Source of the DNA: Candidatus Methylomirabilota bacterium
GTDB lineage: Bacteria; Methylomirabilota; Methylomirabilia; Rokubacteriales; CSP1-6
Length of the DNA stretch: 32,776 bases
NCBI GenBank assembly: GCA_036001065.1
Contig: DASYUQ010000173.1
Location: 1 to 32,776 of the forward strand
Direction of reading: 5' to 3'
The notes under the pieces are model-generated. The model was given only the letters and a program-made list of their open reading frames with translations, had not been told where the DNA came from and ran no database searches. Shown here piece after piece: positions 7,698 to 14,831 of this stretch (the first letter of the stretch is position 1; every line of letters starts with the position of its first letter). The translations under genes were made by a program, and so were the position numbers.

Positions 7698-8501
7698 ATG
7701 TGGCTCAAGGGCAAGCGCGCTCTGATCACGGGCAGCTCGCGGGGCATCGGGCGGGGCATCGCGGTGAAGCTGGCGCAGGAGGGCGTCCGCGTCGCCGTGC
7801 ACTACCACAAGAACGAGGCGGCGGCCAAGGACACGCTCGAACGGGTACGCAAGCACGGGGCCGACGGCCTCGTCGTCCGGGCCGACGTCTCTCGCCCCGA
7901 TGACGTCCGCCAGATGTTCGAGCACGTCAAGCGCGACTTCGGCGGGCTGGACATCTTCGTGAGTAACGCCCGCCCCGACCTGCCGGCGTTCTATCAGGCC
8001 CCGATGGACATCACGCTGGACAAGTGGGACATGGCCTTCGACTCCCAGGCCAAGGCCTTCTTCGTCGGGGTGCGCGAGGCGGCGCCCCTCATGAGCCCGG
8101 GGGGCCGAATCATCGCCATCACCTACGCTCCCAGCGCGCGGACCGGGAGCTGGCAGCCCTGGATCGCGATGGGATCGGCCAAGGCCGCGCTGGAATCGGC
8201 GGTGCGCTACTTCGCGGTCGCGCTCGCCAAACGGGGCATCACCGTCAACGCGCTCAGCCCCGGCCTCACCGACGACAGCGTGTTGAACACACTGCCGAAG
8301 GAGGTCCAGGACGTCAGCCGGGCCTGGCACGAGAGCGGGTGGACGCCGATGGGGCGGTTGACGAGCCCGGAGGACGTCGGCAATGCGGTCGCCCTTCTCA
8401 GCTCCGAACAAGCGGCGTGGATCACCGGGCAGGTCATTGCGGTGGACGGCGGCTCGTCCCTGATGGACACCGTCTTTCCACTCGACATTCAGCGAGGGTA
8501 A
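7698..8501 (+). CDS. SDR-family oxidoreductase-like protein lacking the catalytic tyrosine
   Basis: Short-chain dehydrogenase/reductase fold, 267 aa. The cofactor motif TGSSRGIG is at residues 11-18, and the usual NNAG becomes SNAR near residue 90. The active-site region reads WIAMGSAKAALE: Lys162 is present, but the classical Tyr (K-4) is Met158 and the FabI/FabL-type Tyr (K-7) is Trp155. Tyr143 (ITYAP) could match the second Tyr of enoyl-ACP reductases. The C-terminus ends in the standard ITGQVIAVDGGSSL. Overall it looks closest to FabL/FabI-like members. ATG 7698 has GGGGAGGA upstream; the longer open frame upstream is not coding. Either a non-classical reductase or a cofactor-binding protein without redox activity. 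Confidence 0.9.
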   Translation: MWLKGKRALITGSSRGIGRGIAVKLAQEGVRVAVHYHKNEAAAKDTLERVRKHGADGLVVRADVSRPDDVRQMFEHVKRDFGGLDIFVSNARPDLPAFYQAPMDITLDKWDMAFDSQAKAFFVGVREAAPLMSPGGRIIAITYAPSARTGSWQPWIAMGSAKAALESAVRYFAVALAKRGITVNALSPGLTDDSVLNTLPKEVQDVSRAWHESGWTPMGRLTSPEDVGNAVALLSSEQAAWITGQVIAVDGGSSLMDTVFPLDIQRG

Positions 8502-8674
8502 GCAGCGTCCCAAAACGCCCTGGATTTCCTCCCAGGTTTCCTCGGTTCTCCTGCCCTCCGGGCCAGGGCGGCCGGAAGCCGGCCCGAGGCTAAGTGCCTG
8601 TCTTCCCGATGAAAAGGAGCCTCGGGGGCCCGGCTCCGGCCGCCTGGTACCGAGTTTGCTCGTTCCAGGGTGTC

Positions 8675-8866
8675 ATGGTAGTCAGCTCGGTCCTCCTGGT
8701 GGTCGCGCGGGTCCCGGTGCCGCTGCGGAATCTCTCTGTGTGCACCGCCTGCGACGAATGCTTCGAGCTTGGCGCCGAGGTATGCCCCACCTGCGGGAGC
8801 GAGCAACACCGGCCGCTGGCGGAGTTGTGGGAAGAGCGAGTCTTCAACATCACTGGACTGAACTGA
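8675..8866 (+). CDS. Small zinc-ribbon protein
   Basis: About 63 aa from ATG 8675; GTG 8717 (49 aa) is an equally good start. The core is CTACDECFELGAEVCPTCGS, a CxxCxxC then CxxC arrangement typical of a single zinc ribbon, followed by HRPLAELWEE. Compact ribbon proteins of this type occur widely and are mostly uncharacterised. No strong ribosome site separates the starts. It lies 10 nt before the next small gene on the same strand, so they are probably one unit. Confidence 0.6.
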   Translation: MVVSSVLLVVARVPVPLRNLSVCTACDECFELGAEVCPTCGSEQHRPLAELWEERVFNITGLN

Positions 8867-8876
8867 GGGCGCGGGC

Positions 8877-9134
8877 ATGGACATCACCATCAGGAAAGTT
8901 CTCGGCCACATGTGGGGTCCCCAGGGAGAATGCGTGGTGGTCGTCGACGCCGAGCTCTGCGGGACGGTGCGGCAGGCGCTTCAGATCGTCCTGTCCACCG
9001 AGGCGGAAGCGGCGGCGTTCAAGACGATCCTCGACGCCCACGACGATCACCTGTCGGCCTCATCGAGCAACGGGGCGCCGCAGCGGGGTTCAGCGAGCGC
9101 ATGCGTGAGGAGCGAGCTGGTTCAGACCCGCTGA
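8877..9134 (+). CDS. Uncharacterised 85-aa protein
   Basis: Not recognised. It begins MDITIRKVLGHMWGPQGECV, then a strand-helix region (VVVVDAELCGTVRQALQIVL) and TEAEAAAFKTILDAHDDHL; the last 25 residues are low-complexity and probably disordered. A TGAGGGCGCGGG stretch just upstream of ATG 8877 can serve as ribosome site. Ten nucleotides after the zinc-ribbon gene. Coding support is moderate. Confidence 0.5.
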   Translation: MDITIRKVLGHMWGPQGECVVVVDAELCGTVRQALQIVLSTEAEAAAFKTILDAHDDHLSASSSNGAPQRGSASACVRSELVQTR

Positions 9135-9229
9135 CGCATCGCGGGCGGCGCCACCGCGCGCCGGCCCTACCCTCAGCCTGACCTGCCTGGAGTCACCCGC
9201 CCGCAGCGAGCCACTCGAGCCCGAGTCCG

Positions 9230-9664
9230 TTATCTGGGCGGGCTAGGGACGTACGAAAAGAAGACGAGATAGGCGCGGGCCACGACCCCCAGCGCGTAGA
9301 GCGACGTGGGCAACCACGCCTCCCGCACTATATACGTCCCGTAGGCCGCCGCCGTGAGGACGAGCGGCATGGACGGCCACTCGGGAAGGTGCAACTTGAA
9401 CAGCACGAGCTCGAACATCTTCACGACGAACACGATCAGCATGAGGAGCAGGCAGGCGGCCATCGGGGCCAGGAGCGCGAAGGTGACCAAGACCAGCAGC
9501 GCGTCGGTGCTGCCGCCTTGCGACGCGAACGCCGTGCGCACGTCGGGCTGGCTCGCAAGCCACCCGACGTGGGCACGCACCGCGGCGGAGGAGCTGGCCC
9601 ACCAGACGAGCGCCGCCGCCACCACGACAATGACCAACAGCCAGCGCTTCCAGCGGATTTGCAT
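9230..9664 (-). CDS. Hypothetical four-helix membrane protein
   Basis: 144 aa with a positively charged N-terminus (MQIRWKRW) followed by hydrophobic segments at about residues 8-26, 54-84, 97-112 and 118-138. Between helices 1 and 2 is an extramembrane stretch (HVGWLASQPDVRTAFASQGG). No family recognised. It is the last gene of a minus-strand run after the LLM oxidoreductase and a 37-aa membrane peptide, separated from the latter by about 184 bp with nothing else evident. Membrane location is clear, function unknown. Confidence 0.7.
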   Translation of the reverse strand: MQIRWKRWLLVIVVVAAALVWWASSSAAVRAHVGWLASQPDVRTAFASQGGSTDALLVLVTFALLAPMAACLLLMLIVFVVKMFELVLFKLHLPEWPSMPLVLTAAAYGTYIVREAWLPTSLYALGVVARAYLVFFSYVPSPPR

Positions 9665-9848
9665 GCCTCACGGGGAGTAGCAAAGCCGATACCACGGCTC
9701 GACACCCCGGAGGCGGGCGATAAATCTCGACAGGAGAACACCGGTCGCGGGGCCCGGGAAGCAAAACGACACGGCCAGCGACCAAATGGGCACGAAGAGT
9801 GACGGAAAACGTCAGGCTTCGGCGCGCGCCGGCATCGCCTCGCGAGGT

Positions 9849-9962
9849 CTAGAGGGTCGAGAGCGCGGTGAAAATCACGTAGGCGAAATCGAAGACGAGC
9901 ATCGCGAGCAGCACCACCGACAGAACATTGAGCAGCGTTTGCGTGCGCGCTTCATCCATCAT
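9849..9962 (-). CDS. 37-aa single-helix membrane peptide
   Basis: A very short gene: MMDEARTQTLLNV, then a hydrophobic helix through LSVVLLAMLVFDFAYVIFTA, ending STL. The helix of about 20 residues contains an Asp (VFDFAY), unusual inside a membrane span. Double ATG at 9962/9959 has AGAGGAGG about 9 nt upstream, one of the strongest ribosome sites in the window, which is the main evidence for translation. It starts 33 nt after the stop of the LLM oxidoreductase on the same strand. Probably a small membrane protein that modulates or anchors a partner; no homologue recognised. Confidence 0.6.
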   Translation of the reverse strand: MMDEARTQTLLNVLSVVLLAMLVFDFAYVIFTALSTL

Positions 9963-9995
9963 GGCCTCGACCTCCTCTCGCCGCGAAGGAGAATA

Positions 9996-10925
9996 TCACT
10001 GCTCGAGCGCGGGCAGGACGTCGCGCGCGAAGCGCTCGATCTGCTCCCGCCGCTCCGGCCAGCGGGGCACCATGAACTGCAGGGCCATGTGCCCCACGCC
10101 GATCTTCTGGAAGGCCCGCAGCGCGACGGTGATCTGCTCGGGGTTGCCCAGCAGGCGATCCTCCTCCTGGGGCACCGGCCCTGGCGTCAGCTCGATCGGC
10201 AGACAGCACGACAGGCGGATCTGCGCGGGATCGCGCCCCGCCTCCGCCGCCCAGTGCCGGACGTTGTCGAAGCGGGCGGCGAGCTCCCGGGGGGTGATCC
10301 TCACGAAGTAGGGAAACCAGGCATCTCCATACCTCGCAGCGCGACGCTGGGAACGCGCGCCTTCCCCCCCCACCCAGACGGGGATCCGCGGCTTCTGGAG
10401 CGGCTTGGGCGAGAATCCCATCTCGCGGAAGCGGTAGTACCGTCCCTCGAAGCTCGGCTTGTCCTCGTCCCAGAGCCGCCGCAGCACCTGGAGCTGCTCG
10501 TCGGCCACCGCCCCGCGCTCCTTGAACGGGGCGCCCAGCGCGTCGAACTCCTCCGCCATCCAGCCCACGCCTACGCCGAGGATCAGCCGCCCCTTGGACA
10601 GATGGTCGATCGTCGTGGCGATCTTGGCCCAGTAGAGCGGATGGCGATAGGGCATCACCAGCACGCTCATCCCCAGGGCGATCTTCTCGGTGACGCCGGC
10701 CAGATAGGCCAGGCAGGTCAGCGGCTCGAGGAACGGCGCGTCGGGCGGCACGATGAAGCGCTGGTCCGCGCTGTACGGGTAGGGCGTATCGATCTCCCAG
10801 GGGGTGACGATGCGATCGGCCGCCCAGACCGAGGCGAAGCCCAGGGCCTCGGCCCGGCGCGCCGCCTGCATCAGGACCCCGCTCGCCGCGCGGCCGGAGA
10901 TCGGGAGAAAGACGCCGAAGTTCAT
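9996..10925 (-). CDS. LLM-class (luciferase-like) F420- or flavin-dependent oxidoreductase
   Basis: Bacterial luciferase-like TIM barrel, 309 aa, cytoplasmic. It opens MNFGVFLPISGRAA, has ADRIVTPWE after strand 2, the conserved barrel run MSVLVMPYRHPLYWAKI, then GRLILGVGVGWMAEEFDALG, the most typical stretch of the TIGR03619-like F420-dependent group, and PRIPVWVGGEG. ATG 10925 starts at the canonical N-terminus; a much longer open frame upstream runs through the IS110 scar and is not coding. Divergent from the broken membrane gene at 10982. Substrate unknown; F420 versus FMN cannot be settled by eye. Confidence 0.93.
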   Translation of the reverse strand: MNFGVFLPISGRAASGVLMQAARRAEALGFASVWAADRIVTPWEIDTPYPYSADQRFIVPPDAPFLEPLTCLAYLAGVTEKIALGMSVLVMPYRHPLYWAKIATTIDHLSKGRLILGVGVGWMAEEFDALGAPFKERGAVADEQLQVLRRLWDEDKPSFEGRYYRFREMGFSPKPLQKPRIPVWVGGEGARSQRRAARYGDAWFPYFVRITPRELAARFDNVRHWAAEAGRDPAQIRLSCCLPIELTPGPVPQEEDRLLGNPEQITVALRAFQKIGVGHMALQFMVPRWPERREQIERFARDVLPALEQ

Positions 10926-10981
10926 GGGCGCGACAATTATCCTCGACGCGCGCGGGCAGCGCCACGAGGGGAGGAGATCGC

Positions 10982-11176
10982 ATGGAGCAGATCGTCTCGG
11001 TGGCTGGCGCACTCCTGATTCTGGCAGCCTATGCAGGCAATCAGCTCGGCCTGATCGATCGCACGCATGCCCGGTACAGTTGGATGAATTTGATCGTCGC
11101 CGCCGGCTGCTCCGCCAGGAACCGCTGGAAGCGGGCCCGCGTGAATCGATGCCGCTCCCGGACCTGTCCGGGGTGA
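10982..11176 (+). pseudogene. Truncated CBU_0592-like small membrane protein gene
   Basis: The first about 37 residues (MEQIVSVAGALLILAAYAGN, QLGLIDRTHARYSWMNL) match the N-terminal half of the small CBU_0592-like membrane proteins, which normally have about 80 aa with further helices after the LNL segment. A good ribosome site (GGGAGGAG) precedes ATG 10982. Around 11092 the native sequence ends and the frame runs antisense through an IS110 transposase fragment (VAAGCSARNRWKR, basic and Cys-containing) to a stop at 11176. So the gene was cut by a mobile element and probably makes no functional protein. Family call is by resemblance only. Confidence 0.6.
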
Positions 11177-11238
11177 CCCCAGACGGCGACTTCGAATACG
11201 GACTTGGCCACGTCAACCGCGACTGTCGTAGAATCCAT
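11092..11238 (-). pseudogene. IS110-family transposase, N-terminal fragment
   Basis: Starts at ATG 11238 with a GGAGGAG ribosome site and reads MDSTTVAVDVAKSVFEVAVW, then HRFTRARFQRFLAEQPAAT. The VAVDVAKSVFEVAV segment is the beginning of the RuvC-like DEDD domain of IS110 transposases, including its first Asp. After about 48 residues the frame passes into the neighbouring membrane gene, so the remaining roughly 85% of the transposase is missing. It cannot act on its own. The orientation means the element's own upstream end lies to the right (11239 onward). Confidence 0.8.
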
Positions 11239-11364
11239 CGGACTCCTCCTTCCACGGTGTGGACGCAAGGCGACTTTGGTACGTTGATGCCGTTCACGTC
11301 GCGCCCGCGCAACCCTTTCCGGGGGAAGGTTTCGGAGGGGGCCGTCGAGGCCCCCTCCGATGAC
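11239..11364. other. Remnant of the IS110 element's upstream end, with a perfect hairpin
   Basis: Non-coding stretch between the transposase start and the small IS630-type element. At 11332-11360 is a perfect 12-bp stem with a 5-nt loop (GTCGA), and just left of it (about 11312-11330) a second, bulged stem CCTTTCC/GGAAGG. In IS110-group elements the bridge RNA is encoded upstream of the transposase, so these stems could be remains of it; that link is inference. No U-run follows the hairpin on either strand, which argues against an ordinary intrinsic terminator. Confidence 0.4.
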
Positions 11365-11454
11365 CTAGTGCCGTTCCAACTTGTTGATACTAAATCTGTC
11401 CACGATCGACGTACACGGTGCCTTCCTAGGCGCGAATAGTTGGAACGGCACTAG
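11365..11454. mobile_element. Small IS630-type non-autonomous element (MITE-like)
   Basis: A 90-bp element with perfect 17-bp terminal inverted repeats, CTAGTGCCGTTCCAACT at 11365-11381 and its exact complement at 11438-11454. Both ends lie in CTAG; IS630/Tc1-mariner-type elements are known to insert at CTAG and duplicate the TA, which fits. The 56-bp core has no reading frame and is A+T-richer than its surroundings. The right end supplies the TAG stop of the adjoining minus-strand exported protein gene. Confidence 0.72.
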
Positions 11455-13067
11455 CGGCCCGCCGACTGTCGCCCGCTCCACCAGCGCTGCCACGCCGCCA
11501 CGTCGTAGCCGAAGCGCTGGCCGGTCAGCGCGGTGAGGGCGCCGACGAAATCGCCCACCAGCCACAGCGGCTGATCGGCGACGTCCAGGCGCGCGACCAG
11601 GGCGGCGAGCGTCTCCTCATCGGCCTGGCCGAGCTGAGCCACGGCCCAGGCCGCGCCCGGCGCCGCCTCCACGTATTTCTCCGCGCGGTTCGGGCGCGCC
11701 GTCCAGGGCTCGGCGAGCAGCGCCGGAGGAATCCGCTCGCGACCGCCCAGCGCGATGGCCCAGAGCAGGTACCAGCGCGCCACCTTGGCGGCCGGCGCCG
11801 TGAGCGCGCCGCCGAACAGGCGCACCTGAGCGTCGGGGAACGGGCCGCCGAGGCGCTGCACCAGCGTGGGTCCGACTTCGGCGAGCCCGTTGAGCGCGAG
11901 CGGGGCCACGGCGGCGCGAAGGCGCGCGGCCGAGCCTTCGTAGCTCGTCGGGTCCTTGAGGACACGATCGAGGACCGCCAGCGCATCGTCCACCGCGGGC
12001 GCCAGCCGGTGCGGCAGCGGCGGGAGCGGACGGGGCGGGACCGGGGGATCGACGGGAGCGGGAGGGCGCGGTCCCCAGAGAGTGCCGCGCTCGCCGGGAC
12101 CGCGCGTGCCCACGTAGACGCGGCCGGCGTAGACCGCGAGGGCGAGCGGCTCGGCGCTGGGGAAGCGCTGGGCCGCTCTCCAGGTGACCCCATCGGGGCT
12201 CCGCCACAGCGTGCCGCGGCCCTGGCGCGCGCCGATGGCCCAGAGCGCGTCGGGACCCGCGGCCAGCGCGCGGATCGGCTCGCCGTCGAGCGCGGTCACG
12301 CGCTCCGCCGCCGTGCCTCGCGTCCGCCACACCGCGCTCTCGTCGCCGTTGCGGTTCACGCCATAGAGCCAGCCGCGGTATGCCGCCAGCGTGGTCACGC
12401 TCTCGCCCCACGGCCACCCCGTCGTCGGGCGCAGGGTGTCGTCGGCCACCTTTAGAAGGCTGACGCCGATCCGCCCGTACGTCGTCAGCCCCGCGTAGAG
12501 GGCGCCGTCGAGGGCGGCGAATGTCGTGATGCGGCTGACCCGGCGCGGCGGCATCGGATGGTCGTAGATCGCCTGCCAGGTCGCGCCCTCGTCGTCCGAG
12601 CGCTGGAGCCCGGCGTGCCAGGCCGAGGTGGCGGCGTAGAGCGCTCCCCCATTGGCGGCCATGGCGTGGACGTGGAACACTTCGCCCGCGGGCAGCACGC
12701 ACCACTGCCACTCCCGGCCGTTGGTGACGAGATACTCGCCATGGCCCGTCGAGAAGCGCCCATTCGCGAACGGCCAGTAGAGGAGCCCGCCGGCGACCGC
12801 GGGATCGCCGGCGTCCTGGCTGAAGAGATGGCGCTCGTAGCGCGCCTCGCCGGCGGCGGGATCGTAGCTCCAGACGTCGGCGGAGTTGTGATCGGCGAGC
12901 TTGACGCTGTTGACGAACCAGAGCCGCGCGCCGTAGCCGATGAGGCCGGAGACGCCCGACCAGGGACCGGGCTGGGTGAGCGAAACGAGCGGCTCGGCGC
13001 GCGCGACGCGCGGCCCCAGGAGCAGCGCGCCGAGCGCCAGCGCCGTCGCGAGCGAGTGGGACCTCAC
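11451..13067 (-). CDS. Exported protein with propeller-like BNR repeats
   Basis: 538 aa from GTG 13067, with a Sec signal peptide (MRSHSLATALALGALLLGPR, cleavage near VARA-EP). Residues about 30-340 contain repeated short strands of the type GGALYAATS, GALYAGLT, GWLYGVNR, GRVYVGTR together with Asp-box/BNR-like pieces (RSDDEGATWQAI, RSPDGVTWRAA), so a beta-propeller is likely. A Pro-rich linker (PPAPVDPPVPPRPLPPLP) leads to a helical C-terminal domain. The GTG overlaps the stop of pruA (GTGA). The TAG stop at 11451-11453 lies inside the terminal repeat of the IS630-type element, so the natural C-terminus may be altered. Ligand and role are unknown. Confidence 0.85.
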   Translation of the reverse strand: MRSHSLATALALGALLLGPRVARAEPLVSLTQPGPWSGVSGLIGYGARLWFVNSVKLADHNSADVWSYDPAAGEARYERHLFSQDAGDPAVAGGLLYWPFANGRFSTGHGEYLVTNGREWQWCVLPAGEVFHVHAMAANGGALYAATSAWHAGLQRSDDEGATWQAIYDHPMPPRRVSRITTFAALDGALYAGLTTYGRIGVSLLKVADDTLRPTTGWPWGESVTTLAAYRGWLYGVNRNGDESAVWRTRGTAAERVTALDGEPIRALAAGPDALWAIGARQGRGTLWRSPDGVTWRAAQRFPSAEPLALAVYAGRVYVGTRGPGERGTLWGPRPPAPVDPPVPPRPLPPLPHRLAPAVDDALAVLDRVLKDPTSYEGSAARLRAAVAPLALNGLAEVGPTLVQRLGGPFPDAQVRLFGGALTAPAAKVARWYLLWAIALGGRERIPPALLAEPWTARPNRAEKYVEAAPGAAWAVAQLGQADEETLAALVARLDVADQPLWLVGDFVGALTALTGQRFGYDVAAWQRWWSGRQSAGR

Positions 13068-14698
13068 TCTCCGGGCTGCAGGAAGGGGTAGCGGAAGTCC
13101 GTCGGCGGGACGAACGTCTCCTTGATGGCCCGCGGGCTCACCCAGCGGAGCAGGTTCAGCGCGCTGCCGGCCTTGTCGTTGGTCCCCGAGGCCCGCGCGC
13201 CGCCGAAGGGCTGCTGGCCCACCACCGCGCCGGTCGGCTTGTCGTTGATGTAGAAGTTGCCGGCCGCGTGGGTGAGCGCCCCGGCGATCTTCACGATCGC
13301 CGCGCGGTCCCGGGCGAAGACCGCGCCCGTCAGAGCGTAGGGCGTGCCCCGGTCGCAGATCCCCAGCGTCTCGTCCAGGTCCCCGTCGTCGTACACCCAC
13401 ACGGTCAGGACGGGACCGAAGATCTCCTCGCGCATCAGCTTGACGTCGGGCTTCCTGGCCCGCACCACGGTGGGCTCGATGAAGTACCCCTTGCCGTCGT
13501 CGCCGTGGCCGCCGACCAGCAGCTCGCAGTCGGATGATGCCCGCGCGAAGTCGATGTAGCCCTTGATGCTGCCGAAGGCGTTGCGGTCGATCACCGCGCC
13601 CATGAAGTTGGTGAAGTCGGCGGGGTCGCCCACGCGGATCTCGGCGATCTGGGCGCGCAACACCGTCTCCACGCCCGGCCAGAGCGAGGCGGGGACGAAG
13701 GCGCGCGAGGCGGCCGAGCACTTCTGGCCCTGGTACTCGAAGGCGCCGCGCGTGAGCGCCGTCGCCAGCGCGGGCACCTCCGCGGAGGTGTGGGCGAAGA
13801 CGAAGTCCTTGCCACCCGTCTCGCCGACGATCCGGGGGTAGGACCGGTAGCGGCGGATGTTGCGGCCGACCGTCTCCCACATCCCCTGGAAAGTCCCCGT
13901 GGAGCCGGTGAAGTGGATGCCCGCCAGATCCGGCGACGCCAGCGCCGGGTCGCCCACCTCGGCGCCCGCGCCGGGCACCATGTTGATGACGCCCGGCGGG
14001 AGCCCGGCCGCCTCCAGCACCTCCATGAGGAAGTGCGCCGAGTAGATCGCCGAGGAGGCCGGCTTCCACACCACCGTGTTGCCCATGATCGCCGGCGCCG
14101 TCGGCAGGTTGCCGCCGATGGACGTGAAGTTGAACGGCGTCACCGCGAAGACGAACCCCTCCAGCGGCCGGTGCTCCAGGTAGTTCCACGTGCCCGGCGC
14201 CGAGAGCGGCTGCTGGCGGTAGATCTGCTCGGCGAAGTGGACGTTGAAGCGCCAGAAGTCGATCATCTCGCAGGCCGCGTCGATCTCGGCCTGGTGAGCC
14301 GTCTTCGACTGCCCCAGCATCGTCGCCGCGTTGAGGACCTGGCGGTAGGGGCCGGCGAGCAGGTCGGCTGCCTTGAGGAAGATCGCCGCGCGCGCCGGCC
14401 ACGGCATGCGCGACCAGGACTGGTGAGCGGCGAGCGCGGCGTCGATCGCCTGCTGGACTTCTCTGGCTCCCGCTCGGTGCCACACGGCCAGCACGTGGCG
14501 GTGGTCGTGGGGCATGACGGCCTCGGCCGTCTTGCCCGTCGTGGTCTTCCGGCCGCCGATGCGCGGCGCGATCTCGACGACCTCGCCCGCCATCTTCTTG
14601 AGCTGGGCGCTCAGCGCGCGGCGCTCGGGGGTACCGGGGGCGTAGCCGAGGACGGGCTCGTTGCGGGGCTCGGGGACGCTCAAGAGTGCATTGACCAT
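13064..14698 (-). CDS. pruA: Delta-1-pyrroline-5-carboxylate (glutamate gamma-semialdehyde) dehydrogenase
   Basis: Oxidises glutamate gamma-semialdehyde to glutamate with NAD+, the second step of proline breakdown. 544 aa, the length of the stand-alone (non-PutA) form. Catalytic residues are visible: Glu293 in VGETGGKD and Cys327 in GQKCSAASR. Other family signatures are AVTPFNFTSIGGNLPTAPA, VVWKPASSA and FTGSTGTF, and the C-terminal substrate loop GQQPFGGARASGTNDKAG. ATG 14698 has AGGAGGA upstream and a TACAAT -10 further up. No proline dehydrogenase is seen nearby, so the partner enzyme is elsewhere. Its stop overlaps the exported-protein start. Confidence 0.96.
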   Translation of the reverse strand: MVNALLSVPEPRNEPVLGYAPGTPERRALSAQLKKMAGEVVEIAPRIGGRKTTTGKTAEAVMPHDHRHVLAVWHRAGAREVQQAIDAALAAHQSWSRMPWPARAAIFLKAADLLAGPYRQVLNAATMLGQSKTAHQAEIDAACEMIDFWRFNVHFAEQIYRQQPLSAPGTWNYLEHRPLEGFVFAVTPFNFTSIGGNLPTAPAIMGNTVVWKPASSAIYSAHFLMEVLEAAGLPPGVINMVPGAGAEVGDPALASPDLAGIHFTGSTGTFQGMWETVGRNIRRYRSYPRIVGETGGKDFVFAHTSAEVPALATALTRGAFEYQGQKCSAASRAFVPASLWPGVETVLRAQIAEIRVGDPADFTNFMGAVIDRNAFGSIKGYIDFARASSDCELLVGGHGDDGKGYFIEPTVVRARKPDVKLMREEIFGPVLTVWVYDDGDLDETLGICDRGTPYALTGAVFARDRAAIVKIAGALTHAAGNFYINDKPTGAVVGQQPFGGARASGTNDKAGSALNLLRWVSPRAIKETFVPPTDFRYPFLQPGE

Positions 14699-14722
14699 GA
14701 TCGTCCTCCTGCTGACGGTCCC

Positions 14723-14728
14723 ATTGTA
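14723..14728 (-). promoter_or_regulatory. Candidate -10 element for pruA
   Basis: Reading the minus strand the hexamer is TACAAT, five of six matches to the sigma-70 -10, in otherwise G+C-rich DNA. It would place the RNA start about 20 nt before the pruA ATG, leaving room for the AGGAGGA ribosome site. The -35 at 17-bp spacing (GCGGCA) is poor. Confidence 0.35.
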
Positions 14729-14831
14729 TCCCCCGCGCTGACATTTGCCGCATGTCTGGGGTGTCTGGAACCGCTCGAACGGCCCGCCAATTTTCTTGGT
14801 AATCCCTGCCGGTGGCTGCTAAGCTCCTGCC

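Noticed and set aside
8570-8584. GGCCGG/CCGGCC stem after the SDR-like gene as a terminator
   Set aside because: Only 6 bp with a 3-nt loop, no T-run; such stems are frequent by chance at this G+C content.
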